Assembly (NCBI RefSeq): GCF_000772955.1
Contig: NZ_JPVO01000050.1
Span: forward strand, 110,835 to 174,834
Length of the DNA: 64,000 bases
DNA from: Ureibacillus sinduriensis BLB-1 = JCM 15800
GTDB taxonomy: Bacteria; Bacillota; Bacilli; Bacillales_A; Planococcaceae
Direction of reading: 5' to 3'
Below the pieces are notes generated by a model that searched no databases, had not been told where the DNA came from, and worked only from the letters and a program-made list of their open reading frames with translations. Positions 35,391-43,975 of this stretch are shown one piece after another. Each line of letters opens with the position of its first letter. Position 1 is the stretch's first letter. Made by a program: the position numbers and the translations under genes.

Positions 35391-35537
35391 AGGCAGGTCT
35401 CCTGGCTTAGCTTCGACCTTTGATTCCCTTCCCATGATGTACACAGTGGCATCGAATCATCGTTAGCATTACAGTTGCGGGGACAGCGTCGGACTTACAC
35501 CTAACTTCCCTATTAAACTACATGTAGTAGTACCTAA
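35391..35537 (-). ncRNA. Cobalamin riboswitch controlling nrdHIEF
   Basis: Read on the minus strand, the core of the B12 aptamer is present in order: TAATAGGGAA, GGTGTAAGTCC, GCTGTCCCCGCAACTGTAA (the B12 box) and GCCAGGAGACCTGCC. A terminator follows about 90 nt later, then nrdH. Cobalamin control of B12-independent ribonucleotide reductases is known in bacteria that also own a B12-dependent class II enzyme. Confidence 0.93.
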
Positions 35538-35674
35538 CTAAAACAAACACAATATATAGTTTTATTTACGAAATTAAGTGTAGCATATATCCCAATATGA
35601 TGTAAATGAGTAAAATTTCATTTACCATATTAAATATATGCTATAAAAATAGAAAACGAATTGAGGTGAAATTG

Positions 35675-37114
35675 ATGTCCTTCTCCGTTTTAATTACGAG
35701 TGATTTACACGGAAGACTGGACCGCTTCAAGCTTTTAGCCAATCAGATGAAGGCATTAAAAGCGGACTTAGTAATCGATAATGGAGATTTTCTAGACGGT
35801 AGCCCAGCTACATTTTATTACAAGCATATCAGCAATAAATCACATCCAATGATAGAGCTGGCAAATGGAATTTATGATGTGGCGGTTTACGGAAATCATG
35901 AGTTCCATGATACTTTGCAAACTATCCAACAGTTGCATTCTGAGTGCCGTTTTCCTTGGATCAGCTGTAATATTGGCGAATTTGCCAAACCATACTTTGT
36001 CAAAAATATTCGCGGAAAAAAATTCGCTGTAGTAGGTGCAACCACCCACTTTACTCCGCTCTGGGACGAGCATGGATACGTAAAGGAGTTTAAGTTCGAG
36101 GATGCTTTAACCGCACTGCAGTTTTGGGTGGATTATGTAAAAATATATGAAATTCCCGACTATCTCATAGTTTCCTATCATGGCGGTTTTACCGAGGACC
36201 CTGCAACTGGTGCGGTGTTTCAAGAGCGTAATGGCGAAAATCAAGCAAATGAGATTTTAGAATCGATTACTGACATTGATTTACTCATTACAGGTCATCA
36301 ACATTTATTTATTAACGAGAGGATTCACAACACTTTAACTATACAACCTACTTCTCACGGCAACGGTTTTTTTGAGGTGCAAATAGACTTAGATAATAGG
36401 AATAGCCAAGCAATCTTCCATCAGCTGGAGGTCAATTCACCTACTCTCGCTTATCCATTTGAAGTCGAGCAATGGTTAGATAAAGAGCTTACATCCATAC
36501 TTGGGGATTATTCATACAAAGGAATATTAACATCACGGCTCTCAAGCCATCCCTTTATCCAGCTCATGCACGACATGCAACTAAAAGCTACAGGTGCCCA
36601 AATTTCTGTTTTTGACCTTATGTATAGGGATAATGGCGGTTTGAGAGGCAACATTACAAATCGCGATTTACTTAAAAACGCACCTCATGAGCACAAACTA
36701 AGAGTCGTTACATTATCAACGATGGAAATCAAACAATTGATAGAACAAAGTGCAGCTGTATTTGCTATTAATCGGGACGGGGAAATTGATTTTAGTACAA
36801 ATATATTCCCCGACACCCCTCAGCCATATCAATATGACTTTTGGGGTGGGATTTCATATTTAATCGATGTCAGGGAGGTTGTCGGTCAACGTGTTAAAAA
36901 TATGACCTACAAGGGCATGCCCATGGAAAGCCAGCAATACTTTCGGGTTGTGCTCAATAGCTATCGGTTAACAGGGTATGACTTTCCGATACTAAAAAAC
37001 AGAAACATCCTCTATGAAACAACCCAAACTGTCCCCTTTTTATTTAAAGACTATTTACTTTCCAGTTTGCCTTCAGTCGTCCCAAGTCATGGGAACTTTA
37101 AAGTGATCCATTAG
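35675..37114 (+). CDS. Cytoplasmic metallophosphatase / 5'-nucleotidase family enzyme
   Basis: 479 residues from ATG at 35675 (GAGGTG seven nt upstream; the open frame from 35606 has no site). Two-domain UshA-type layout: N-terminal calcineurin-like domain with SDLHGR, DNGDFLDG, GNHEFH, SYHGG and TGHQH, together the dinuclear metal site; C-terminal 5'-nucleotidase domain with YRDNGGLRG near its middle and a YQYDFWGGISYLID loop for nucleobase stacking. No signal peptide, so it acts inside the cell, unlike UshA. It likely removes phosphate from nucleotides or cyclic nucleotides. Single gene. Confidence 0.85.
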   Translation: MSFSVLITSDLHGRLDRFKLLANQMKALKADLVIDNGDFLDGSPATFYYKHISNKSHPMIELANGIYDVAVYGNHEFHDTLQTIQQLHSECRFPWISCNIGEFAKPYFVKNIRGKKFAVVGATTHFTPLWDEHGYVKEFKFEDALTALQFWVDYVKIYEIPDYLIVSYHGGFTEDPATGAVFQERNGENQANEILESITDIDLLITGHQHLFINERIHNTLTIQPTSHGNGFFEVQIDLDNRNSQAIFHQLEVNSPTLAYPFEVEQWLDKELTSILGDYSYKGILTSRLSSHPFIQLMHDMQLKATGAQISVFDLMYRDNGGLRGNITNRDLLKNAPHEHKLRVVTLSTMEIKQLIEQSAAVFAINRDGEIDFSTNIFPDTPQPYQYDFWGGISYLIDVREVVGQRVKNMTYKGMPMESQQYFRVVLNSYRLTGYDFPILKNRNILYETTQTVPFLFKDYLLSSLPSVVPSHGNFKVIH

Positions 37115-37117
37115 CAA

Positions 37118-37142
37118 AGCCCTCCGAAAATGACGGAGGGCT
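37118..37142 (+). terminator. Terminator of the metallophosphatase gene
   Basis: Perfect stem AGCCCTCCG / CGGAGGGCT, 7-nt loop, then GGTTTCTTTT. Confidence 0.85.
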
Positions 37143-37162
37143 GGTTTCTTTTGTGTAGTTAA

Positions 37163-37297
37163 TTAGTAGCCGTATCCATTGCTAAAGTAGTATGCACCAA
37201 CAATAATTAGAAGGATGAATAATACTACTAATAAAGCGAACCAAGAACCATTTCCACCATTGCTATATTCGAACTCACCGCCAACATGTTTACCCAT
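37163..37297 (-). CDS. yjcZ: YjcZ-family tiny membrane protein
   Basis: 44 residues. Gly/Asn-rich start (GGEFEYSNGGNGSW), then one hydrophobic segment FALLVVLFILLIIVGAYYF, the hallmark of the tiny-TM YjcZ family of spore-forming Bacilli; family members are often sporulation-associated. A perfect GGAGGTG lies seven nt before the ATG. It faces the metallophosphatase terminator. Function unknown. Confidence 0.85.
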   Translation of the reverse strand: MGKHVGGEFEYSNGGNGSWFALLVVLFILLIIVGAYYFSNGYGY

Positions 37298-37448
37298 TCC
37301 AAAACACCTCCTCAATTTCTAACTCAGTACAATATATGCACATAGGAAAAAGTGTTCTAGACGAATGTATTGGTGTAAATGCCTAAGCCCACCTGTCAGT
37401 TACATCTGCCTATAGAATTTTCACGGTTTTATGGCGCTTGTTGGCTAT

Positions 37449-38051
37449 TTAAAATAACCCTATAAATAAATACAATGCTGTACACCATATAAAAACGGCC
37501 GAGCATTTGTTAAATAAAATAAAGATCCCCGTTGGTATATTGATTTTCTTCAAAGTTGCCCCAAAAATGGCCAAGCCAAAAAACCATATCCATGACACCA
37601 CTATACAAGCAACTGCAAACATTGCTTGTTCTTGCCCATTATACTTTACGGCACTTGTCCCGATCACACCGATTGTATCTAATAGTGCATGCGGATTCAG
37701 CAATGAAACTGAAAGGGCAAAAACGATCTGCTTCTTTATAGGCAAGGCAGTTTCCCCTGCGATATCAGCAGCAGGCGATGCCCAAATGACTTTTCCCATA
37801 TACATTAGAAAAAGGATTCCACCTACCAATAAAACAATTCGAAGCCATTCAAATTGAAGCACAATCAATGACAGGCCGAAAATAGCAAGTAAAATCAAAA
37901 CCGTATCGCTAATCGCGGCAGTAATCGTTGCGGGCAGGGCTTTAGCTAAACTTGGTTGTGACACACCTTGAGTAAAGACAAATATGTTTTGAACGCCTAA
38001 TGGCAAAATAAGTCCAAATGCGAGCAACATTCCGTGCAGTAAAGGTTCCAT
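37449..38051 (-). CDS. LysE/ArgO-family amino acid exporter
   Basis: 200 residues from ATG at 38051 (AAGGAG nine nt upstream; GTG two codons earlier is too close to it). Six membrane segments; opens with LAFGLILPLGVQNIFVFTQG and has SLLNPHALLDTIGVIG, both typical of basic amino acid exporters. It probably pumps lysine, arginine or a related amino acid out of the cell. Divergent from a MocR-type regulator 99 bp away, which probably controls it. Confidence 0.85.
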   Translation of the reverse strand: MEPLLHGMLLAFGLILPLGVQNIFVFTQGVSQPSLAKALPATITAAISDTVLILLAIFGLSLIVLQFEWLRIVLLVGGILFLMYMGKVIWASPAADIAGETALPIKKQIVFALSVSLLNPHALLDTIGVIGTSAVKYNGQEQAMFAVACIVVSWIWFFGLAIFGATLKKINIPTGIFILFNKCSAVFIWCTALYLFIGLF

Positions 38052-38104
38052 ACTCACCGACTCCTTTCTTCTCTATCATACATGTGTTATAAATAGAAAA
38101 AAGG

Positions 38105-38114
38105 TCCAATTGGA
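38105..38114. promoter_or_regulatory. Candidate operator between lysE-like gene and MocR gene
   Basis: Palindrome TCCAATTGGA in the 99-bp divergent gap. A partial copy (CACCCAATTT) follows 22 bp later. A likely but unproven MocR binding site. Confidence 0.35.
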
Positions 38115-38150
38115 TGGTTTTATTCCCACCCAATTTAAAGGAGGCGAGAA

Positions 38151-39581
38151 ATGAACTGGCAACCGAATCGCGGCTTAAGCACGAGTTTATCCATGCAGAT
38201 AGTTCAATGGATCACCGAACAGATACAAAATGGCGAGTGGCCACTTGGTACAAAGTTGCCTCCACAGCGTAAGCTTGCCCTATCGCTTGGTGTAAACCGT
38301 AGCACACTTCAAGAGGCTATTGATGAACTGAAGGCGAATGGATTATTATCTGCTAAAAAGGGTTCCGCAACATATGTTTCAAATGATTCCTGGAATTTGC
38401 TTGTGAAACAGAAACAAACAAACTGGCAACACTATATTGAAACGAGCATCCATAAAGCAAACTATCAAACCATTCAAATGATTAATGAATTTGAGCAAGA
38501 CGACACCGTCATCCGGCTGGGGACAGGCGAACTCAGCCCGTCACTATTGCCGACCGCTGAACTCCAAAGGTCACTTAGCGAGGTACATTTGGATGGTAAA
38601 GCAATTGGCTATTCTTCTCCTCAGGGGGATTTCAGTCTGCGTCAAGCCATTAGCCAATATGTCAGGAAGCGGGGAATCGAAACCTCTCCAGAAAACGTCT
38701 GCATTGTATCGGGAGGGCTTCAAGCGCTTCAATTAATTGCACTTGGATTACTAGAAACCGGATCATTTGTTTTTCAAAACAGTTTTTCATATTTAAATTC
38801 CATTCATACTTTTCAATCTTTCGGAATGAATTTATATTCGTTGGCAGATAATCAACTCACTGCCGGGGAGATTGACCGAATCCGTAAAAAGAGGCAAGCC
38901 ATTCTATATACAATTCCTACCCTTCAAAATCCTACCGGCAAGAGTATGGCTTTGGATGCAAAAAAGAATTTATATGCTTTAAGCGAAGCGGCACAATTGC
39001 CGATAATTGAAGACGATGTTTACTTTGAATTGCTTTTTGATGAACCGACGCCGGCAATTAAATCCATGGATAAGACAGGTCAGGTTCTTTATATTGGCAG
39101 TGTATCAAAAACATTGAGCCCCGGCTTGCGAATCGGTTGGGTCATTGCCTCCACAGCGGTCATTAAACGATTAGCCGATATAAAAATGCAAATGGATTAT
39201 GGTTCGAGTGCAATTTCTCAACAAGTCGTCAATTATTGGCTACGGACAGGCAAGTATGAAGAACATATTGAACACCTGAAATTAAAACTGAAAAAGCGGG
39301 CAATGGTCATGCAAAACTTGCTAACGCAGTATTTTGGCAACGTTGCTTCATGGGAATCTCCGAAAGGTGGATTTTACGTATGGCTGAAGTTTCACAAGCC
39401 TGTTGTGACAACCGAGTTATTTATGAAGTTACTCAAGAAAAAGGTACTTATTAATCCCGGCTATATTTATGCATCGAATGATGCCCGGCATATCCGCCTG
39501 TCGTTTGCTTATAGCTCGGAAGAGGAAATGGCAAGGGGAATTGAAATTCTTTACCAAGAAATAATTCATGCGAAAGTATAG
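38151..39581 (+). CDS. MocR-type GntR/aminotransferase-fold regulator
   Basis: 476 residues. N-terminal GntR winged helix (8-75: GTKLPPQRKLALSLGVNRSTLQEAIDELKANGLLSAKKGSATYVS pattern, shown in part), then a class I aminotransferase fold (110-470) with the PLP lysine Lys320 in SVSKTLSPGLRIGW and the phosphate-side Asn/Asp residues (NPTGKS, IIEDDVYFEL). MocR proteins bind PLP plus an amino compound and act on the neighbouring promoter. Divergent from the LysE exporter gene, its probable target. AAAGGAGG precedes the ATG. Not PdxR by context, since no pdxST is near. Confidence 0.88.
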   Translation: MNWQPNRGLSTSLSMQIVQWITEQIQNGEWPLGTKLPPQRKLALSLGVNRSTLQEAIDELKANGLLSAKKGSATYVSNDSWNLLVKQKQTNWQHYIETSIHKANYQTIQMINEFEQDDTVIRLGTGELSPSLLPTAELQRSLSEVHLDGKAIGYSSPQGDFSLRQAISQYVRKRGIETSPENVCIVSGGLQALQLIALGLLETGSFVFQNSFSYLNSIHTFQSFGMNLYSLADNQLTAGEIDRIRKKRQAILYTIPTLQNPTGKSMALDAKKNLYALSEAAQLPIIEDDVYFELLFDEPTPAIKSMDKTGQVLYIGSVSKTLSPGLRIGWVIASTAVIKRLADIKMQMDYGSSAISQQVVNYWLRTGKYEEHIEHLKLKLKKRAMVMQNLLTQYFGNVASWESPKGGFYVWLKFHKPVVTTELFMKLLKKKVLINPGYIYASNDARHIRLSFAYSSEEEMARGIEILYQEIIHAKV

Positions 39582-39628
39582 AATGCGGATATTCCTATCT
39601 CGTATACACTATAGATTTCTAATTTGTT

Positions 39629-39655
39629 AGCCCAATTGATTTTGGGCTTTTATTC
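39629..39655 (+). terminator. Terminator of the MocR gene
   Basis: AGCCCAA / TTGGGCT, 6-nt loop, then TTTATTCTATTT. Confidence 0.8.
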
Positions 39656-39688
39656 TATTTATCAAGTGCTCTACTTCTTTTGTGGAAG

Positions 39689-39841
39689 TTAAAAAATAAT
39701 TTCTTTTTCACGGGAGACCAATTCCAGTTTTTTTCTAACAGCCGGCTTTTTTGTTTTCGGATATTGCCATACCCATTTCAAAAATCCAAAATCTATCCAC
39801 TCTTCACAGCCCTCTCCCAAACGGATTTTACGATAAACACC
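39689..39841 (-). pseudogene. Small open frame without ATG, possible gene remnant
   Basis: An open frame of 50 codons between two stops; translated end reads WIDFGFLKWVWQYPKTKK followed by a basic helix and EKEIIF-stop. The composition looks coding, but there is no ATG and the only TTG (39820) has no ribosome site. It lies just past the Nudix gene on the same strand and is separated from it by a hairpin. Either the 3' piece of a lost gene or chance. Confidence 0.3.
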
Positions 39842-39864
39842 TTATCCCCTCATTAAGGGGATAA
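39842..39864. terminator. Hairpin after the Nudix gene
   Basis: Perfect TTATCCCCT / AGGGGATAA, 5-nt loop. Strong stem but no T run, so a weak terminator at best. Confidence 0.45.
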
Positions 39865-39888
39865 AATTAATATTCTAACACTTTTAGA

Positions 39889-40353
39889 TTAATTAATATC
39901 CCCTAAATAGACCGGTAGATTCTTTGCTGTCATACAATCAATGATGTGCGTTCTCATTGCTTGAGGGTAAAGTCTGTAGCTTAATAACTCAGATAAAGGC
40001 AAACATTCCACGCCAATCTGCCCTTCGTCAGGGACAATTCCATTGCCAATTTCACGGCAATCCTCTTTAAGTTTACATAAAAACATATATTCAATTTGAT
40101 GCACTTCTGAATCAAACTCAAAATGCTCATGGTTTTTCCCAATATATTCACGTATGAAGAGTAGATTGCCTACTTCTACCTCGGCATTAATTTCCTCTAT
40201 ACACTCTCGCTTCAGGGTTTCGTGAAGGTTCTCCCCATGTTCCTGGCCGCCACCAGGTAAAATATAGTAATAACCGTCTCTATCTTTCTTCTTTATGGCA
40301 AGCAACCTATCTCCATGAACTATAATTGCCTTTGCCGAGTTCCTAATTGGCAT
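39889..40353 (-). CDS. Nudix hydrolase
   Basis: 154 residues. The Nudix box fits GX5EX7REX2EE exactly at 35-54 (from GGQEHGE to RECIEE), binding Mg2+ for cleavage of a nucleoside diphosphate linked to another group. The C-terminal part (VECLPLSELLSYRLYPQAMR) is typical of small housekeeping or sanitation Nudix enzymes. Substrate not predictable. It follows the HAD hydrolase gene by 23 bp on the same strand, so both may process phosphorylated metabolites. Confidence 0.88.
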   Translation of the reverse strand: MPIRNSAKAIIVHGDRLLAIKKKDRDGYYYILPGGGQEHGENLHETLKRECIEEINAEVEVGNLLFIREYIGKNHEHFEFDSEVHQIEYMFLCKLKEDCREIGNGIVPDEGQIGVECLPLSELLSYRLYPQAMRTHIIDCMTAKNLPVYLGDIN

Positions 40354-40376
40354 TTTTCTACCTCCATACCCGATGG

Positions 40377-41045
40377 CTATAGTTTATTTATTTCTTGGAT
40401 GATTAATCGCAATTCCTCTAAATCTTCTATTATAAAATCAGCGTGAACCCGGTCCCAGTGGAAATCCTTTTTCCATACGCCAACCATTCCTACAGCTTTA
40501 GCAGCCTTAATATCATTTTCAGGATGGTCCCCTACATATAAACTTTCACTTGCATTCACTTCCATTTTATTAAGGGCTCTTTGAAAAATTTCTGGATGTG
40601 GTTTTTTTATACCTTCCCATTCCGAAATGAGAATTGTCTCAAAATATTGTTCAATTCCCAACGCTCCTATATTATTCATCTGGAACTCCCCTTTTCCATT
40701 AGTAATCATACCCAACCGGATAGAGTGAGCTTTTAAACTTTCCAAAGTACTAATCAGATTAGAATAGGGGATACAGTATTTGCAGAACTCGGTAACGTAA
40801 TCTTGAAGCAACATTTCCCATGTTACTTCTTTTATTTTGAAATCAGCTACCATTTGTTGATAAACTAAATCCTTCCAGACGTACCCACGACAATCCAACT
40901 CTAGAAATCTAGAAATGTATTGTTCTTTCGGAATATATTCTAAGCATTTAATCAAACGATAATATTGATCTTCAATAAAATTTCGCACTGAAGCATCTCT
41001 ATCTAGCAATGTACCATCTAAATCAAAAATCACTGCCCTAATCAT
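40377..41045 (-). CDS. HAD-superfamily phosphatase
   Basis: 222 residues. Motif I DLDGTLLD with nucleophile Asp8 and general acid Asp10, motif II MITNGKG, motif III Lys in WEGIKKPHPEIF, motif IV VGDHPENDIKAA. A helical cap (15-90) marks subfamily IA, like phosphoglycolate or sugar phosphatases. Substrate unknown. Upstream gene of a two-gene unit with the Nudix hydrolase. Confidence 0.88.
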   Translation of the reverse strand: MIRAVIFDLDGTLLDRDASVRNFIEDQYYRLIKCLEYIPKEQYISRFLELDCRGYVWKDLVYQQMVADFKIKEVTWEMLLQDYVTEFCKYCIPYSNLISTLESLKAHSIRLGMITNGKGEFQMNNIGALGIEQYFETILISEWEGIKKPHPEIFQRALNKMEVNASESLYVGDHPENDIKAAKAVGMVGVWKKDFHWDRVHADFIIEDLEELRLIIQEINKL

Positions 41046-41251
41046 TCAGAAATCACACCCTTAAAGTTTTCCCTAACTACTTCTTTACCACTTCAACTGC
41101 GATTTCCTTCTAAATGATCCAAAAACAAGCATTTTTTAGTATTTGGCAAGCAAGATACTTACGTGGGGAAAATATTTTGTCCAGCTGTACTTTAAAATTT
41201 CACACTAGATCAACATCGTTTCACTTTTATGATACATTCAAAATAAGAAGC

Positions 41252-41285
41252 AAAAACGCACTTTACAATTGTAAAATGCGTTTTT
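41252..41285 (-). terminator. Terminator of the PepSY/CopC operon
   Basis: AAAAACGCA..TTTACAA / TTGTAAA..TGCGTTTTT (single mismatch) with a T run on either side; placed just after the copC-like stop on the minus strand. Confidence 0.8.
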
Positions 41286-41300
41286 ACTATCTATTGATCA

Positions 41301-41855
41301 TTATTTCTTTCTTCGCATAACGAGGAAAGACCCAATGATAACTGCCAGCAACACGATAATGATTACCGGAATTAAAGGTGAAGTTTTTTCTCTTTCCTCT
41401 GTTTCCTCCACTTGCTCGCTTGTTGCTTGCTCATTGTTTTGTGCCATCTCTTGTGTAGTTTCCTGTTCTGTTTCATCTGATGATTCGGACGCAGTATTGG
41501 ATTCGGGTACATTCACCGTAAATGAGTATTCCCCTTCCATAAGATGGCCATCCGCACCAATAATGCTCCATTCAACTTGATACTCCCCATTTTCCAATGG
41601 ATTTGCAACTGTACCTGTCATTATTCCTTCGTTTATAGTGATTTCTTCAATAGAAATACTTTGACCTTCCATAGTGCTTAACTCAAACGAACTACTTTGC
41701 TCAATTTTCCCTTCAAAGTTTAAAGTGATTTCGCTTAGTTGTTCGGTCACGACTTGCCCTTCTTCCGGTGTCGAACTGCCTAAATGAGTATGGGCAAATG
41801 CGTTTGTGGCAGTGGCGAATACAAACACAAATGTAGCAAGTAATATTTTCTTCAT
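41301..41855 (-). CDS. Membrane-anchored CopC-domain protein
   Basis: 184 residues from ATG at 41855 (GGAGG seven to eight nt upstream). Signal peptide ending AFA, so the mature protein begins His22-Thr-His24; the N-terminal His is the Cu(II) site of CopC/YcnJ domains. Beta-sandwich to about 115 (ends GEYQVEW...GEYSFTV), acidic Glu/Gln/Ser linker, then a membrane anchor IPVIIIVLLAVIIGSFLVM and RRKK. It probably binds copper at the outer face. Unlike YcnJ it has no CopD part. Last gene of the PepSY operon. Confidence 0.82.
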   Translation of the reverse strand: MKKILLATFVFVFATATNAFAHTHLGSSTPEEGQVVTEQLSEITLNFEGKIEQSSSFELSTMEGQSISIEEITINEGIMTGTVANPLENGEYQVEWSIIGADGHLMEGEYSFTVNVPESNTASESSDETEQETTQEMAQNNEQATSEQVEETEEREKTSPLIPVIIIVLLAVIIGSFLVMRRKK

Positions 41856-41928
41856 TTTTAAAACCTCCAATTAATTGATAGCCAAAATCTTACCAATGCC
41901 AGTTAAATTCTTCAAAACCATCTCTACT

Positions 41929-42399
41929 TTAATGATGATGTTCATTGTTGCTTTCGATTACAGGTATGTCACTTTGCAAGAATTCTAATTCCTCTTTCGA
42001 TAAGTCACCTACGACAAACTGCATTTGGGGTGAAATGATGGAACCGTTATTGCTAGCGTGAATTTTGAGGTAATAGAGGCCATCACTCTTAAAGTCTTTG
42101 CTTAGAGCATAAATTCCGTTGCCCATTTCCTTAGCCGGCTCCATATAATAATGAAGCGTGCCGTCTTGCTTCCATATCTCGAAGTGAACATAATCGGCAC
42201 CATTCACCTTTTCTCCATCTTGGATCAAAAGGACTTCAATCGTTTCCTTGTGATCATCTGAATAGAATTCTGGTAAAGTTACTTCCGCTTTAAGAGGACT
42301 TTCTTTTTCGTAAAGTTCGGCAACATCTTCACTGAGGGAGCATGCACTTAGCAGAAGGCACGCCGTCAGAACAGTAAATAAGAACTTCATTTTCTCCAT
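41929..42399 (-). CDS. FixH/YtkA-like lipoprotein with His-rich end
   Basis: 156 residues from ATG at 42399 (GGAG seven nt upstream). Lipobox LLSAC, Cys20. The mature part is a single beta-sandwich similar to YtkA/FixH domains (LKAEVTLPEFYSDDHKETIEV, then GIYALSKDFKSDGLYYLKIHA), and it ends with NNEHHH, a possible metal site. Domains of this kind are found near copper and cytochrome oxidase genes. Sits between the PepSY and CopC genes; likely one operon for copper or heme handling (inference). Confidence 0.7.
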   Translation of the reverse strand: MEKMKFLFTVLTACLLLSACSLSEDVAELYEKESPLKAEVTLPEFYSDDHKETIEVLLIQDGEKVNGADYVHFEIWKQDGTLHYYMEPAKEMGNGIYALSKDFKSDGLYYLKIHASNNGSIISPQMQFVVGDLSKEELEFLQSDIPVIESNNEHHH

Positions 42400-42422
42400 G
42401 GTTATACTCCATCCTTTTGTTT

Positions 42423-43796
42423 TCATGCATTCATAAATTTCTTGACCGCCGGGATTCTTTGAATTACCAAAAAGTCAACAATCCATACGAATATAAGCGA
42501 CAATCCAACAAGCGGGAAGAGTATACCTAAACCTATTAAGACAAAAAGGAAAATCTTTGCTTTTGTAATACTTGGTGCTTTGGGTGCCCCCATTTCTTTT
42601 GTCGGCCTTCGTTTCATCCATAAATAAAATCCACTCACAACAACCAATATCATCCCTAAACAAATAAGAAGACTTACGATTTGGTTGATTAAACCAAATT
42701 GAGTACCTTTATGCAATGTAATGCCCCATGCGACAATCTTTCCAACCACCCCATAATTATCGTAGCGATAATCCGCCAAGACTGCGCCTGAATACTGGTC
42801 TATGTGCATAGTTGCTTCATCTTCAGCTTTTGGGGGAAAGGCTGATAAAGTATAAACACCTTCTTGATCGTTTGGAATGAAAATCGTATACCCAGGGACT
42901 ATTCCCTCCCTATTTGCGGTTGCCACTACATCATCAATCGGTAGTTTAGTAAAACCTTGAATATCCGAAATTGGTACATCAAGAGTTTCAGCCGCCCACG
43001 GGACTTCTGCAATGTCTTTTGTTTTAACGTCAGATGCTGGTGCACTGCCTATCCATACTGAAGGTGGATAGCCCTCTCCTGAATTTGTGACGATGGATTG
43101 AAAGTTATTTCCCCAAAATCCAGACCAGGGGAGCCCTGTCATAATTAAAAACAGCATTCCGGCCGTAATCCAGAATGCGGGAACGGCGTGCAAATCTCTT
43201 CGCAATATCTTTTTCCCTTTATTGAACCTGGGGATGATGACACCGAAAATATTTTGTTTCTTACGGGGGTACCATAGAAACAAACCTGTGACGATTAACA
43301 CTACTGCCCAACAAGCCACTAATTCCACAATACGGTCGCCTATAGTGCCCGCCATTAATTCCCCATGGAACTCCTCAATTCGATCCATGATCCGATCTTC
43401 GTTATTTAATGTCCCCAGTGATTCACCCGAGTATGGATCAATGAATACGGTGAAAGACTCATTTTTTTGACTTATGCCGACTTCACTTGAGCGGGACTCG
43501 GATTCACCCGGTCGAAAGGTGGTTACTAATGCTTCGGGGTATAATTCTTTTGCTTTTGCTATTTGCTGAGATGCCGGTAATTTATCTCCATTAGGTGCGA
43601 CCACCCAGTAGTCTTGATAAAGGTTCTGTTCAATCTGGGGTTTGAATAAATAGATTGATCCCGTTATTGCCAGAATAAGTAGGAAAGGGGCAAATAGTAT
43701 CCCAGCATAAAAATGCCACCTCCATATCGTACGGTACACCGAATTGCCGTTTTGTTTCTTATTTTCGGTGGAGGGGCTTTGAACTGTTCCCATCAT
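42423..43796 (-). CDS. PepSY-associated TM protein
   Basis: 457 residues with the PepSY_TM layout: N-terminal membrane helix (WRWHFYAGILFAPFLLILAITGSIYLF), extracellular PepSY segments (SYSGESLG-like IDPYSGESLGTL and IDQYSGAVLADYRYD), and further helices with conserved His (FHGELMAG, RRDLHAVPAFW, ITLHKGTQFG). Such proteins (PiuB/FhuF-associated class) work in iron or heme electron transfer or as ferric reductases; conserved His may bind heme. AAGGAG precedes ATG ATG. First gene of the operon, divergent from the two-component system. Confidence 0.8.
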   Translation of the reverse strand: MMGTVQSPSTENKKQNGNSVYRTIWRWHFYAGILFAPFLLILAITGSIYLFKPQIEQNLYQDYWVVAPNGDKLPASQQIAKAKELYPEALVTTFRPGESESRSSEVGISQKNESFTVFIDPYSGESLGTLNNEDRIMDRIEEFHGELMAGTIGDRIVELVACWAVVLIVTGLFLWYPRKKQNIFGVIIPRFNKGKKILRRDLHAVPAFWITAGMLFLIMTGLPWSGFWGNNFQSIVTNSGEGYPPSVWIGSAPASDVKTKDIAEVPWAAETLDVPISDIQGFTKLPIDDVVATANREGIVPGYTIFIPNDQEGVYTLSAFPPKAEDEATMHIDQYSGAVLADYRYDNYGVVGKIVAWGITLHKGTQFGLINQIVSLLICLGMILVVVSGFYLWMKRRPTKEMGAPKAPSITKAKIFLFVLIGLGILFPLVGLSLIFVWIVDFLVIQRIPAVKKFMNA

Positions 43797-43975
43797 ATTG
43801 CTCCTTATTAAGGTATTTTTGATTCGATAATCCAGTTATCTACTATCCTTGATTCCTAGCTAATTGTAAGTTCGTAAGGCTTTCTGTGTAAATAGCTCAT
43901 CCGGGCTATCAAGAGGATTGGTTTTTTAGTTATACTTGTAGAAGAATATTTAGATTCACTAAGGAGAGGAATTGC

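Noticed and set aside
35606..35674. 23-codon extension of the metallophosphatase as signal peptide
   Set aside because: No ribosome site at the upstream ATG, basic residues in its second half, and GAGGTG is placed exactly for the ATG at 35675.
42400..42426. ATG at 42426 overlapping the PepSY stop codon as start of the lipoprotein
   Set aside because: The ATGA overlap looks attractive, but no ribosome site precedes it, while GGAG sits well before the ATG at 42399 and gives a normal lipoprotein signal.
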